The notes under the pieces are model-generated. The model saw nothing but the letters and a program-made list of their open reading frames with translations. It was not told the origin of the DNA and did no database searches. A stretch of DNA of 12,945 bases, from positions 1 to 12,945 of the forward strand of contig NBLK01000010.1 in NCBI GenBank assembly GCA_002084505.1, in the 5' to 3' direction. Positions within the stretch are counted from its first letter, which is position 1. Each line of letters opens with the position of its first letter. Both the position numbers and the translations under genes were made by a program. The stretch is from Rickettsiaceae bacterium 4572_127. GTDB lineage: Bacteria > Pseudomonadota > Alphaproteobacteria > Rs-D84 > NBLK01. Shown in pieces: positions 1-6,296 of the stretch.

Positions 1-242
1 CTACTAAATCTGCGACAGGACATTTATTGGGGGCAGCAGGAGCTATTGAAGCTATTTATTCTTTACTAGCAATGCAGAAGCAAGTCGCTCCTCCAACACT
101 AAATTTAGAAAATCCTGATGAAAAAACAGAAGGATTCAACTTAGTTCCATTACAACCACAAGAAAGAAAAATTGAAACAGTTATTTCTAATTCTTTTGGA
201 TTTGGTGGAACAAACGCAAGTGTAATAATGAGAAAGGTTTAA
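1..242 (+). CDS. fabF: Beta-ketoacyl-ACP synthase II, 3' end (partial)
   Basis: The reading frame is open from base 3 at the window edge to a TAA at 240-242, so only the last 79 residues are present. FabF condenses malonyl-ACP with a growing acyl-ACP in the cytosolic type II fatty-acid elongation cycle. The visible part begins with TKSATGHLLGAAGA, which carries the conserved Lys and the second active-site His of condensing enzymes (E. coli K335 and H340 by recall). It ends with the NSFGFGGTNAS motif typical of the KAS C-terminus. The Cys nucleophile and the first His lie upstream, outside the window. A short secreted protein starts one base after the stop, and mltG follows after a repeat block; fabF - mltG is a common alphaproteobacterial order. 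FabB or another KAS paralogue is possible, but the tail reads best as FabF. Confidence 0.93.
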   Translation, partial: TKSATGHLLGAAGAIEAIYSLLAMQKQVAPPTLNLENPDEKTEGFNLVPLQPQERKIETVISNSFGFGGTNASVIMRKV

Positions 243-243
243 T

Positions 244-522
244 ATGAAAAATATATTATTTTTTACTGTGTTTACAGCAATTAGTTCAGTTTCTTTTGCT
301 CAAGATACATCTACGCAAAAATCAGAATTCCCAATTTGCAAACAAGCGAAAGAAGACCCAAAAAATAAAAATTACGAAGAAACAACAGGGGTAAACGGTG
401 AGATGTATTCTTGTTCTTTCAATAGAATGTTTGGTTCTAGCTATTGCCAAGGACTAAACGGAACTTTCAAAAAAGCATTTTTTAGTGCTGGAACCTGCAC
501 TATCGGCGGAACAACAGAATAG
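244..522 (+). CDS. Small secreted four-cysteine protein, function unknown
   Basis: This 92-residue protein starts with a clear Sec signal peptide: Lys near the N-terminus, a hydrophobic core at about residues 4-16, and likely cleavage after SVSFA (residue 19). The mature part of about 73 residues is polar and has four cysteines (C32, C57, C68, C85), which suggests two disulfides in the periplasm or outside the cell. The end is rich in Gly and Thr. The ATG lies one base past the fabF stop; the best ribosome-binding match, AGAAAGG, is inside the end of fabF, so the gene is probably co-transcribed and translationally coupled with fabF. I do not recognise a family. The signal peptide, the tight junction and the stop just before non-coding repeats make it a real gene despite its small size. 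Confidence 0.75.
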   Translation: MKNILFFTVFTAISSVSFAQDTSTQKSEFPICKQAKEDPKNKNYEETTGVNGEMYSCSFNRMFGSSYCQGLNGTFKKAFFSAGTCTIGGTTE

Positions 523-537
523 TTTAGTAAAAGATTC

Positions 538-571
538 GATTCGGTGAGAAGAATGCCTTCACAGAAATGAC
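538..571 (-). repeat. Alpha hairpin repeat, decayed inverted copy
   Basis: Read on the minus strand this matches the alpha module with its downstream flank at 8636-8668, but with several mismatches. On the plus strand it shows ATTCGGTGAGA, then TGCCTTC, CAG and AATGAC in the same order as the reverse complement of the intact copy. The hairpin arms no longer pair well, so it looks like an old copy. The 11-base ATTCGGTGAGA occurs again at 587-597. Confidence 0.5.
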
Positions 572-625
572 AGCTTTGTTGATTCTATTCGGTGAGATTC
601 GGTCTTTGAGAAAAGACTCGAACTC

Positions 626-680
626 CACCTCGCCCCTTGCGGGAGAGGTCGAGCGAAGCTCGGGTGAGGGGTATAAAAAA
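626..680 (+). repeat. Beta repeat module, copy 1
   Basis: A GC-rich block beginning CACCTCGCCCCTTGCGGG, containing the nested hairpin CGAGCGAAGCTCG and ending GGTGAGGGG followed by TATAAAAAA. Near-identical copies lie at 8579-8634 and 12636-12691. Similar GC-rich palindromic repeats are scattered between genes in many proteobacteria. Confidence 0.8.
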
Positions 681-683
681 GAT

Positions 684-712
684 CGTCATTCCTGCGAAGG
701 CAGGAATCTCAC
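684..712 (+). repeat. Alpha hairpin repeat, copy 1
   Basis: CGTCATTCCTGCGAAGGCAG followed by GAATCTCAC. The arms ATTCCTGC and GCAGGAAT form a perfect 8-bp stem around a GAAG tetraloop. Copies lie at 8636-8664 and 12462-12490. It resembles the short ATTCC...GGAAT intergenic palindromes common in proteobacteria. Confidence 0.8.
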
Positions 713-730
713 AATACAGAATCTTTTTTG

Positions 731-824
731 CTCTCTATAAAAACTGAAAATTATGGAGAAAAACCGCACTTGATATATTTATTGTAGGGGCATCCTTTAC
801 GGTTGCCCTAGCGAAAAAACGTTG
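731..824 (+). repeat. Gamma repeat module, copy 1
   Basis: Runs from CTCTCTATAAAAAC through TATATTTATTG to an imperfect hairpin TAGGGGCA (785-792) / TTGCCCTA (803-810), then GCGAAAAAACGTTG. It aligns over its whole length with 12509-12602 and more weakly with 8463-8559. Confidence 0.7.
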
Positions 825-825
825 A

Positions 826-882
826 GAAGCAAGCACGAATCCCAAGACTCAGTCTATCACCCGCCCCTTGTAGGCGGGGTAA
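826..882 (+). repeat. Delta repeat module, copy 1
   Basis: Contains GAAGCAAGCACGAATCCCAA, then a CAGTCTATCACC segment and an imperfect hairpin (CCGCCCC / GGCGGGG). The 5' half recurs almost exactly at 12704-12735, and shortened forms are at 12607-12635 and 8560-8578. It ends about six bases before the mltG ribosome-binding site. Confidence 0.65.
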
Positions 883-903
883 AAACAGAGGAACAGCAGA
901 ATA

Positions 904-1878
904 GTGTTAAAAAAATTAAAGTTTTTAATAAAATTGGGAATCGTCGGAATGACGATTCTATTTTTAGCAATTTTTTTACACTCCAATCTACACAAAGGCA
1001 AAACAGTTAGAGTCTCAAACGGAGCAACTTTTTCTGGAATCACTTCACACTTAAAATCACGAGACATTATTTACTCTTCATTTTTATTCAAAACTTTTAT
1101 TTATTTCATGGGAGATGCAAAATCGCTAAAATCAGGAACATATTATTTTCCAGCGAAATCTTCTCTTTGGGGAGTCTATAATACTTTGATTTCTGGAAAA
1201 ACTTCGTTTGAACGAATGACAATTCCAGAAGGATTAACTGTTCAACAAATCGTGGAGATGCTAGAAAAAAAAGATGGAATTAGCGGAAAATGCCCTAAAA
1301 ACTTAAAAGATGGCACTCTTCTTCCCGAAACTTATTTTTATGATTATGGAATTTCTTGCTCGGCAATTATTAGACAAATGAAAAACATGATGACAAAAAC
1401 AGTTAATGAAGTTTGGAAAAATCGCAGTAAAAATTTAATTTTGAAGTCAAAAAAAGAACTTTTGATTTTGGCATCTATCGTAGAAAAAGAAACTTCTGTC
1501 GCTCGAGAAAGAGGAATTGTTGCTTCTGTTTTTATTAATAGACTAGAAAAAGGTATGAAATTACAAACCGATCCAACTGTTGTTTATGCAATTACAAAAG
1601 GCTACGGACATATGAGAGGAAAGCCAATTTTTCTCAGACATTTGAAAATTGATAGCCCTTATAATACTTATAAAAATTACGGACTTCCACCTGCTCCAAT
1701 TGCAAATCCGGGAAAAGCATCTTTGAAAGCGTCGGCGAATCCGTCTAAAACTTCGTATATTTTTTTCGTAGCAGATGGAACTGGGGGACATATTTTTGCT
1801 CGCACAAATGCCGAACACGAGAGAAATCGCCAAAAATGGCGAAAAATTAAAAAAGAGAAAAACAAACCTCCTTCATAA
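904..1878 (+). CDS. mltG: Endolytic murein transglycosylase MltG (YceG-like)
   Basis: MltG is an inner-membrane lytic transglycosylase that cuts nascent glycan strands and is thought to set their length. The 324-residue protein has a short cytoplasmic N-terminus, one membrane anchor at about residues 8-26 and a periplasmic YceG domain. The catalytic block LASIVEKET puts the likely catalytic Glu at residue 194. It is followed by the family signatures GMKLQTDPTVVY (217-228) and SPYNTYKNYGLPPAPIANPG (251-270). The start is GTG at 904, preceded by GAGGA at 888-892 (11-base spacing). Starting here gives the expected basic N-terminus and anchor, and the sequence just upstream is repeat. Length is normal for the family. 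It is separated from fabF by repeats, and it ends five bases from the stop of convergent dnaG. Confidence 0.95.
   Translation: MLKKLKFLIKLGIVGMTILFLAIFLHSNLHKGKTVRVSNGATFSGITSHLKSRDIIYSSFLFKTFIYFMGDAKSLKSGTYYFPAKSSLWGVYNTLISGKTSFERMTIPEGLTVQQIVEMLEKKDGISGKCPKNLKDGTLLPETYFYDYGISCSAIIRQMKNMMTKTVNEVWKNRSKNLILKSKKELLILASIVEKETSVARERGIVASVFINRLEKGMKLQTDPTVVYAITKGYGHMRGKPIFLRHLKIDSPYNTYKNYGLPPAPIANPGKASLKASANPSKTSYIFFVADGTGGHIFARTNAEHERNRQKWRKIKKEKNKPPS
1820..1842 (-). terminator. Possible weak terminator for mlaA - dnaG
   Basis: TCGCCA (1827-1832), loop AAAA, TGGCGA (1837-1842) lies inside the end of mltG. Read on the minus strand, beyond the dnaG stop, it is a 6-bp stem followed by TTTCTCTC. The stem is short and the T-tract is interrupted, so this is only a candidate. 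It is the only hairpin I see near the convergent ends. Confidence 0.3.
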
Positions 1879-1883
1879 AATAA

Positions 1884-3509
1884 CTAAATCAGTTCACTAA
1901 TCTCTTCTTGGATTTTCTGCATTTGTTCATAATATTTTCTCTCGGAAGTTTTGCTAAATTTTTCTTGTAGCTCTTTATACTCTATTTTTAGATTCTTGAT
2001 TGCATTATGTTTAAGGATTTCTTCTAATCTGCCTTCAACTTCTTTCTTATCAAGTCCGCTATTCTTCAAAGACATTGGAGTCGGATAGCTTTCTAAATTT
2101 CCTAATTTATCACTATCAGTTATTATACTAAAAAGTTGTTCGCTCCATTTTTCAACTAACTCAGGAAACAACGAAAGCAATTCCAAAACCTTTTTTTCCT
2201 CACTAATCGGCACCGCAAGTTGTCGCTTTTCAATGCCAGTCTTTCTAAAACGAAACATATCCCAAAGGCGATTTTTCACATCTCGAATCATAGCATTTTT
2301 CAAAGTAGCATCAGGCACAGATTGATACGCCTCCAACATTGTTTTTTCAAATTTCGCCTGTCCGTGTGGAGAAGAAAGACTGAACTTTTTTTTGTAATTT
2401 TCCCATAAAACAGACATCATAGAGTCCGCTGAATTTAGAATCGCCTGCATTTTTTTCCTACCGCCAATAGCTTGCAAAACATCATCAGGATCTTTTCCAG
2501 CAGGCATAAAAGCAACCCTCAATGTTTTCCCACTTTGTAGCAATGGAATCGCTCGCTCTAAAACTCGAATCGATGCTTTTTGTCCTGCTAAATCTCCATC
2601 AAAACATAATGTAGGAGCATCCGCCATTTTCCATAAAATCCTCAAATGATACTCAGAAACCGCTGTTCCAAGTGGAGCCATCGCAGTATTAAATCCTGCT
2701 GAATGAAGCATAATTGCATCTATTTGTCCTTCTGTTAAAATCGCAGAATTTTGTTTATAGCAATTTTCACGACTTTCAAAATGAGCAAAAAAAGTCGCTC
2801 GCTTGTGAAATAAATCCGTTTCAGGAGTATTAAGATATTTTGGCTCAGTCCCGTCTAAACTTCTTCCTGAAAATGCAATTACGGAGCCTTTATAATTCCG
2901 AATCGGAAAAACCAAACGATTTCGCAGATATTGAAAAAGCCCGTTTTGTCCTTTTTTGAAAACACCTGTTTTTTCTAATTGATCGTCTGTAACACCTTGT
3001 TTTTTAAGAATTTGATATAATTTTTTAGAATTTGGAGCATAACCTATTTTGAATTTCGCGATTGTTTCTTTGTCTAAATTCCGTTGATTCAGCACATAAT
3101 CCAGAGCATGTTTTCCTGTCGGTTTTTGCAGTTCATCTTCATAAAACCCAGCGATTGTCTCTAAAATATCAATTAGACTCTTGCGAACCTGTAATTTTTC
3201 TCTTTGTTCTTTCGGCTGATTAGGAAGTTTTAACCCAGCGGATTCTGCTAACTGCTTAACCGCATCGATAAACTCAAGATTTTGCGTTTTCATAGTAAAA
3301 GTTATTGCATCACCATGGGCATGACAACCAAAGCAATGATAAAAACCTTTATTTTCATCAACGGCAAAAGATGCAGTTTTTTCATTATGAAAAGGACAAC
3401 AGCCCCAATGATTTTTTCCTTTGCGAGTTAATTTTAGTCTTTTACCAATTATAGAGGTTATACTTGTTCTCGCTCGTAAGTCGTCTAAGAAATGTGAGAA
3501 ATCTGTCAT
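1884..3509 (-). CDS. dnaG: DNA primase DnaG
   Basis: DnaG makes the RNA primers for replication in partnership with the DnaB helicase. The 541-residue protein shows the three expected parts. The N-terminal CHC2 zinc finger has C38, H41, C59 and C62 in CPFHNEK and CFGCHAHGDA. The catalytic core contains RNRLVFPIRN (196-205) and a Toprim fold with TEGQID (acidic E260) and CFDGDLAG (D304 and D306). The remainder of about 170 residues is a divergent helicase-binding region, ending in a Lys/Glu-rich, probably coiled-coil helix. All metal-binding and catalytic residues I can check are present. It is slightly shorter than the usual 580-600 residues. The ATG at 3509 overlaps the mlaA stop as ATGA, so translation is probably coupled. 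The usual neighbour rpoD is absent; mltG lies downstream in convergent orientation. Confidence 0.96.
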   Translation of the reverse strand: MTDFSHFLDDLRARTSITSIIGKRLKLTRKGKNHWGCCPFHNEKTASFAVDENKGFYHCFGCHAHGDAITFTMKTQNLEFIDAVKQLAESAGLKLPNQPKEQREKLQVRKSLIDILETIAGFYEDELQKPTGKHALDYVLNQRNLDKETIAKFKIGYAPNSKKLYQILKKQGVTDDQLEKTGVFKKGQNGLFQYLRNRLVFPIRNYKGSVIAFSGRSLDGTEPKYLNTPETDLFHKRATFFAHFESRENCYKQNSAILTEGQIDAIMLHSAGFNTAMAPLGTAVSEYHLRILWKMADAPTLCFDGDLAGQKASIRVLERAIPLLQSGKTLRVAFMPAGKDPDDVLQAIGGRKKMQAILNSADSMMSVLWENYKKKFSLSSPHGQAKFEKTMLEAYQSVPDATLKNAMIRDVKNRLWDMFRFRKTGIEKRQLAVPISEEKKVLELLSLFPELVEKWSEQLFSIITDSDKLGNLESYPTPMSLKNSGLDKKEVEGRLEEILKHNAIKNLKIEYKELQEKFSKTSERKYYEQMQKIQEEISELI

Positions 3510-4258
3510 TCCTCATCTTCCTCTTCGTCGTCGTCTCCCATATCAAAATCATAGCTTTCTGTAGATTCTTCTTTTGCTTCTCCGTTGTTTATTTCATCTT
3601 GTCTCATTTGATGAAGCACACTTAGGGTCATAGCATACGGATCCATAGCAGATTTTTCTAACATTTCCATTTTATCAGTGTTCTCAGCATAAGCAGTAAA
3701 GACATCTAATGCCCCAACTCCAACTCGCTCAACTGTATTTAGTTTTTTCATAGGAGGTTCTTCATAAACTGGATCTAGAAAAATATCTACTACCTTTCCT
3801 GTTAACTCACGAGTAGACATAGGATATAAAAACGGAACAGTTATATAAGGACCTTCTGGTATTCCCCAAACGGCTAAAGTCTGCCCGAAATCTTCACTGT
3901 GATACTTTACCTCTGCGAATTCCTCAGCTACATCGAATGTCCCACCTAGTCCAAAAGTTGTATTGACCATAAAGCGATATAGTGATTCACTAGCACGAGT
4001 TCCTTCTCCCTGCAGAATATCATTGAAAATGATGACAGGAGTTGCTATATTTCTAAAGAAGTTAGTGATTCGTTTACGAAACCAACTTGGAGCGACGGCT
4101 TTATAGCCTTTTGCTACTGGGCGCATGATGTTTTTTTCTACTGCACTATTGAAAGCATAAATCTTTCTATTAGTCGACTCCAAAGGATCATGAGGTTCTT
4201 TTGAATTAGAAGAACACCCTGCTAAAATAAAAATAAGTAGAAATAAAAATCTTTTCAT
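3506..4258 (-). CDS. mlaA: Outer-membrane lipoprotein MlaA (VacJ)
   Basis: MlaA sits in the outer membrane, usually with a porin, and removes mislocalised phospholipids from the outer leaflet for retrograde transport by the Mla pathway. The signal peptide ends in a lipobox (ILAGC), making C15 the lipidated Cys. Family blocks are DPLESTNRKIYAFN (24-37), RFMVNTTFGLGGTFDVA (95-111) and SEDFGQTLAVWGIPEGPY (121-138). The protein ends in a very acidic tail, GDDDEEEDEE, preceded by a Glu/Ser-rich stretch from about residue 225; this looks lineage-specific and is not part of the core fold. Downstream dnaG overlaps by four bases. No mlaC or mlaFEDB genes are in the window. There is no clear Shine-Dalgarno before the ATG, but a TATAAT lies six bases upstream, so the transcript may be leaderless. 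Confidence 0.94.
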   Translation of the reverse strand: MKRFLFLLIFILAGCSSNSKEPHDPLESTNRKIYAFNSAVEKNIMRPVAKGYKAVAPSWFRKRITNFFRNIATPVIIFNDILQGEGTRASESLYRFMVNTTFGLGGTFDVAEEFAEVKYHSEDFGQTLAVWGIPEGPYITVPFLYPMSTRELTGKVVDIFLDPVYEEPPMKKLNTVERVGVGALDVFTAYAENTDKMEMLEKSAMDPYAMTLSVLHQMRQDEINNGEAKEESTESYDFDMGDDDEEEDEE

Positions 4259-4264
4259 AAAAAC

Positions 4265-4270
4265 ATTATA
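4265..4270 (-). promoter_or_regulatory. Candidate -10 box for mlaA - dnaG
   Basis: On the minus strand this reads TATAAT and ends seven bases before the A of the mlaA ATG. Transcription starting about seven bases further on would begin at or next to the ATG. I find no good -35 at 16-18 bases, so the call rests on the perfect hexamer, its position and the 48-base divergent gap. Confidence 0.35.
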
Positions 4271-4306
4271 AAAGATAATAATAAAAATACTAGTGGAAAA
4301 TAAAGT

Positions 4307-5338
4307 ATGAGTAAATCAAATAGAGAAGAGTTATTAAAAAGACAATCTCCTGAATATCTAAAATACCTAAAAGAAAATAATCTTGAAGATTTCTTTGTAG
4401 ATACGATAAAGGTTTTACAAGGAGACAAAAAAACGACTTTTACTAAATATCTTTCATTACCAAATGACTCAAAGAAAAAAGAAAAGTCTTTAGCTTTTGG
4501 TTGGAAAAAACTTTCAAACTCATCTTCTTATAATTATGCAAAAACAAACAAAATACTATTAGATAAATCCCTTAGTATTGCAAAAATAATAGGAGAGAAG
4601 AGCACCTTTATTGATTTTGGTGTTGGAAATAATATTGGATTAGCAAAGACGATAGCTTTGATTAAAGACTTTAAAAATATAGAAAAATACATTCCCTTAG
4701 ATTCTAACAAAAACTATATAGATAATGCAATCAATAAAATTCTTAATTTATATCCACAAATTAAAACAGAGGCAGGATTAGGAGATTTCTTTAACTGGAA
4801 ACCTAAAAAGAGTATAAAAAACCCAGTTGCATTATGCTTTGGAGGAACTTTTGCTAATATAAATGAAAAGGAACATTCAAAAAAATATGAAAATATAGTA
4901 TCAAAACTTAGCAATCTAAGACAAATTCTAGGACAAAATGCTTTTTTGATAATAAGCCAAGACACTTGCAATAAAACAAAGGAGCTAAAAAAACAGTATG
5001 TTCCTGAAGTTTGTGAGAATTGGTTGAGAACTGTTTTTTTTGATATAAAATTTAAATTAAAAGTAACTGAAATAGAAATAAAGAATTTTAATTACACACC
5101 TGAATTTAGAAAAAAAAATTATCTTTATGCTCACTGCATGAAATCATTAAAAAGCCTAAAAATCAAAATAGGAAATGAAAAAATTTCAATACAAAAAAAC
5201 CAAGTATTTGAAATGCTAAGATCTTACAAATACCCAACTAAAGTATTTGAAAAAATCTTAAAGAAATCAAGCTGGGAGGTTGAAAAATCTTTTACAGATT
5301 CTAATAAAATAGTTTTTTTTGTATGTAAAGCAAACTAA
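4307..5338 (+). CDS. EgtD-like SAM-dependent methyltransferase (Methyltransf_33 family)
   Basis: The 343-residue protein has the layout of the histidine-specific methyltransferase family whose best-known member is EgtD (histidine betaine synthesis for ergothioneine). Seen in order: SYNYAKTNKILL (74-85, like the YYxTRTE block), the SAM motif FIDFGVGNN (101-109), YIPLDSNKNYIDNA (128-141) before a YP, LCFGGTFANINEKE (176-189, like the family's GxxIGN block), ISQDT (216-220), and near the C-terminus FEMLRSYKYP (301-310) and SFTDSNKIVFFVCKA (328-342). By eye, Asn184 and Tyr231 match EgtD substrate contacts, but Leu304 sits where EgtD has Glu. No egtB-like gene is nearby, so I do not assign a substrate or symbol. 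It has a weak ribosome site (TGGA at 4294-4297), is divergent from mlaA and shares a terminator with the convergent regulator. The coding sequence is notably A-rich, which may mean transfer. Confidence 0.72.
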   Translation: MSKSNREELLKRQSPEYLKYLKENNLEDFFVDTIKVLQGDKKTTFTKYLSLPNDSKKKEKSLAFGWKKLSNSSSYNYAKTNKILLDKSLSIAKIIGEKSTFIDFGVGNNIGLAKTIALIKDFKNIEKYIPLDSNKNYIDNAINKILNLYPQIKTEAGLGDFFNWKPKKSIKNPVALCFGGTFANINEKEHSKKYENIVSKLSNLRQILGQNAFLIISQDTCNKTKELKKQYVPEVCENWLRTVFFDIKFKLKVTEIEIKNFNYTPEFRKKNYLYAHCMKSLKSLKIKIGNEKISIQKNQVFEMLRSYKYPTKVFEKILKKSSWEVEKSFTDSNKIVFFVCKAN

Positions 5339-5367
5339 AAACTCTCAGAAGTTACTAAGAGTTTTTT
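5337..5367. terminator. Bidirectional intrinsic terminator
   Basis: AAAAACTCT (5337-5345) pairs with AGAGTTTTT (5358-5366) and AG (5347-5348) with CT (5355-5356), around a six-base AAGTTA loop with one internal mismatch. Flanking A and T runs give a T-tract on both strands. It fills the gap between the methyltransferase stop and the regulator stop, and so can end both convergent transcripts. Confidence 0.8.
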
Positions 5368-5374
5368 GTAAAGA

Positions 5375-6055
5375 TTATATATCTTGTCCTTGTTTCCACA
5401 AGATATTAAATGTTTTTTTGTATGCTTCTACTAATTCTTTTTCTTTAATAGTTACAATTTTAACATTATTTTTTTTCCATAAAAATATAGCTAAGTTCTC
5501 TCCATAAACATAAAAAGGAACATTTCCAAAATTTTCGTTCTTTAACCATTTATAAGATGCATAATCAGCATAAATTGTATTATTGTTATTTTTTTCAGAC
5601 TCTGAAATAATAACTTTGTATGAAATCTTTCTTTTTTCAAAAAGCTTTTGCATTTTTAATACATAATCATCCATTAAATTATTTTTTTCCATAATTTTTC
5701 TGAAGCTCTCTTCGTCGGCTCCACTAACCAAAAACTCTCCACCTTTTTCTCTAGCTACTATATAGACCTGTTTAAAGAATTTTTTTAATCCTTCTAAGCC
5801 TTCAAATACTTTAATTATTTGATTGTCTATACTAAATCCACCTTGTGGTAAAAAAGTTAATCCTTGCTCCCAAAATACAGTAGCTATTCGCTTTAATGTC
5901 TGCATATTAGGGTGTTGTCTTTGCGACTCGATTCCAACTAGTGAAACCTTGCTAAGACCACATCTATCTCCTAATTCGGCTTGTGACCAGTTTAGATATC
6001 CTCGCGCTGAACGAATCATATCAGGTGTTGGTAGAATTTTTTGAACTATCTGCAT
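5375..6055 (-). CDS. XRE-type transcriptional regulator with TrmB-like sensor domain
   Basis: The 226-residue protein has an N-terminal Cro/C1-type helix-turn-helix (residues about 11-70; IRSARGYLNWSQAELGDRCG followed by the recognition helix LSKVSLVGIESQ). A linker (75-105) joins it to a C-terminal domain of about 115 residues. That part, with GGEFLVSGADEESF (105-118), YKVIISESE (146-154), YVYGENLAIFLW (182-193) and AYKKTFNILW (211-220), resembles the phospholipase-D-like effector domain of TrmB-type regulators: strands, then a YGDKVAI-like strand pair and a final helix with a terminal Trp. I infer a small-molecule-responsive DNA-binding protein. The start is supported by a strong GAGGAGAG ribosome site on the minus strand (6061-6068). 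It is convergent with the methyltransferase and divergent from the outer-membrane protein pair; A-tract palindromes in the divergent gap are candidate operators. Confidence 0.8.
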   Translation of the reverse strand: MQIVQKILPTPDMIRSARGYLNWSQAELGDRCGLSKVSLVGIESQRQHPNMQTLKRIATVFWEQGLTFLPQGGFSIDNQIIKVFEGLEGLKKFFKQVYIVAREKGGEFLVSGADEESFRKIMEKNNLMDDYVLKMQKLFEKRKISYKVIISESEKNNNNTIYADYASYKWLKNENFGNVPFYVYGENLAIFLWKKNNVKIVTIKEKELVEAYKKTFNILWKQGQDI

Positions 6056-6093
6056 TTTTCTCTCCTCATTTTATAAAATAACTTACCTTCACA

Positions 6094-6099
6094 ATTATA
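6094..6099 (-). promoter_or_regulatory. Candidate -10 box of the regulator gene
   Basis: Minus strand TATAAT, which would place the start near 6087 and give a leader of about 31 bases containing the GAGGAGAG ribosome site. No strong -35 is visible. The box overlaps the first A-tract motif (6098-6106), a sensible place for autoregulation. Confidence 0.4.
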
Positions 6100-6143
6100 C
6101 AAAAAGTAAAGTTTCAACTATGCTAACTTATCTTTTTGTAAAA
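6095..6143. repeat. Inverted A-tract repeat, candidate operator
   Basis: TACAAAAAG at 6098-6106 and its exact inverse CTTTTTGTA at 6132-6140, with partly matching flanks (TTA / AAA). The centres are 34 bases apart, about three helical turns, and one arm overlaps the regulator's -10. This suits a dimeric or tetrameric HTH protein. A-rich DNA makes chance matches easier, so confidence is modest. Confidence 0.4.
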
Positions 6144-6213
6144 TACAAGTAGTTTCTTACTTAAAAATACTTTAATCATTTTGAACGATTCTAAATAAAA
6201 AGCAAGGAAAAAG

Positions 6214-6229
6214 ATACTTTTTGTTATCA
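6214..6229. promoter_or_regulatory. A-tract palindrome, candidate operator
   Basis: GATACTTTTTGTTATC has perfect GATA/TATC ends around the same CTTTTTGT core as the inverted pair at 6098-6140. It lies about 50 bases upstream of the -10 of the outer-membrane protein promoter. A further relative, TACAAAAAAAGTATA, is at 6273-6287, across the predicted start of transcription. Confidence 0.35.
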
Positions 6230-6264
6230 AAATAAATTTTTTGCTTTTTTTCCTCTTTGTTTTA

Positions 6265-6273
6265 TGCTATACT
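6265..6273 (+). promoter_or_regulatory. Extended -10 promoter of the outer-membrane protein pair
   Basis: TGCTATACT is a full extended -10 (TGn plus TATACT at 6268-6273). Upstream is a T-rich stretch without a good -35, which extended -10 promoters can do without. Transcription would start near 6280. This lies after the in-frame ATG at 6264 and supports the downstream TTG start at 6297. Confidence 0.6.
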
Positions 6274-6285
6274 ACAAAAAAAGTA

Positions 6286-6294
6286 TAAGGGGAG
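6286..6294 (+). promoter_or_regulatory. Ribosome-binding site that decides the start at 6297
   Basis: TAAGGGGAG matches the Shine-Dalgarno consensus TAAGGAGG at all but a few positions and lies just before the in-frame TTG at 6297. The spacing is short (about 2-3 bases). No comparable site precedes the ATG at 6264. Confidence 0.6.
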
Positions 6295-6296
6295 TT

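Larger units (their letters stand above)
523..903. other. Gene-free gap A, made of modular repeats
   Basis: This 381-base gap splits fabF and its small partner from mltG. It holds no credible gene. From left to right it contains a decayed inverted alpha hairpin (538-571), a half copy of the same motif near 587-602, a beta module (626-680), an alpha module (684-712), a gamma module (731-824) and a delta module (826-882). The mltG ribosome-binding site lies right after delta. The same modules return in other orders at 8425-8760 and 12454-12784. Confidence 0.75.

Noticed and set aside
822..1067. Short frames on both strands over the start of mltG
   Set aside because: They are shadows of delta repeat text and the mltG N-terminus, with no own ribosome sites or protein features.
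5375..6055. Toxin-antitoxin pair formed by the XRE protein and the methyltransferase
   Set aside because: The genes are convergent, not an operon. The XRE protein is long with a sensor-like domain, and the partner has SAM methyltransferase motifs.
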